From: an uncultured Brachyspira sp.
GTDB lineage: Bacteria > Spirochaetota > Brachyspiria > Brachyspirales > Brachyspiraceae
Direction: 5' to 3'
Assembly: GCF_934747485.1 (NCBI RefSeq)
Contig: NZ_CAKVGN010000053.1
Coordinates: forward strand, 1 to 20,029
Length of the DNA: 20,029 nt
In this document: in pieces, positions 19,958 to 20,029 of the stretch
How positions within the stretch are numbered: the stretch's first letter is position 1
How the letters are laid out: each line of letters begins with the position of its first letter
Translations under genes and position numbers: made by a program
The notes under the pieces: model-generated
The model's database searches: none
Told to the model about the DNA's origin: nothing
The model's input: the letters and a program-made list of their open reading frames with translations, nothing else

Positions 19958-20029
19958 GGGGCTGTCCTAGATAACTGAAATTTGTTAAAATTTAAGTATG
20001 AAACGCAGTAAATTAAGTAAAGATAAACA
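19958..20029 (+). mobile_element. Insertion sequence, left end (truncated by the window edge)
   Basis: GGGGCTGTCC at 19958-19967 is a typical left terminus of DDE-transposase elements of the IS5/IS1182 sort. It is followed by about 30 bp of leader and an ATG-started frame. The end lies 22 bp upstream of the spike gene ATG and leaves its ribosome-binding site intact. The right end, the target duplication and most of the transposase are outside the window, so family and boundaries are not proven. Confidence 0.6.
19998..20029 (+). CDS. Transposase start, incomplete (10 codons visible)
   Basis: The ATG at 19998 opens M-K-R-S-K-L-S-K-D-K and runs off the window. The basic, Lys-rich start directly behind a GGGGCTGTCC terminus is what IS transposases commonly show. 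There is no good ribosome-binding site, also common in such genes. The assignment relies on context. Confidence 0.55.
   Translation, partial: MKRSKLSKDK

Overview
The window is part of a tailed-phage genome, almost certainly an integrated prophage. It has very low GC, densely packed genes, purine-rich ribosome-binding sites and short gene overlaps. TGG is used for Trp and TGA as a stop, so this is not a mollicute. AT content and gene style would suit Brachyspira or another very AT-rich gut bacterium. That host guess is low confidence, because no host gene is visible. The tail genes (baseplate V, PAAR-like tip, gp25/W, baseplate J, gpI-like, fibre, fibre-associated) indicate a contractile-tailed myovirus-type phage.

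Layout. Bases 1-258 are a gene-free control region with three inverted repeats. Bases 259-14043 are one long plus-strand early/middle gene series. It runs: small Cys-rich and coiled-coil proteins; a RecT-like annealing protein with an unusual C-terminal extension (1590-3125); a structured non-coding stretch (3364-3500); a replication initiator (3638-4510) whose gene carries what looks like the replication origin; a winged-helix protein (5098-5382); a second structured non-coding stretch (6038-6293); a block of six unrecognised small proteins (6294-8538); a DUF4406 nucleoside-deoxyribosyltransferase-like protein, a VRR-NUC nuclease, an XRE regulator, a frameshifted nucleotide-modification-associated gene and a DNA methyltransferase; and a truncated chimeric second copy of that methyltransferase. 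Bases 14050-19935 are a minus-strand baseplate/tail-fibre operon convergent with the early genes. Bases 19958-20029 are the left end of an insertion sequence with the start of its transposase, inserted just upstream of the first baseplate gene of this window.

How it fits together. The RecT-like protein, the VRR-NUC nuclease and the initiator form the DNA replication/recombination set. The methyltransferase, DUF4406 protein and Nmad1-like protein suggest nucleotide or DNA-base modification, possibly for restriction evasion. The minus-strand genes build the baseplate from spike to fibre. Terminase, capsid, tail tube/sheath, lysis, integrase and main repressor are not in the window.

The strongest unexplained structure is five contiguous 23-bp iterons inside the initiator gene. 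They are followed by a 12-bp AT-rich tandem repeat and a GC-richer hairpin, together a lambda-O-like origin. Because 23 is not a multiple of three, the repeat must be kept at DNA level. Other points of interest are the 22-bp tandem duplication that breaks the Nmad1-like gene, the catalytic-motif-less methyltransferase copy, and two hairpin-bearing intergenic regions.
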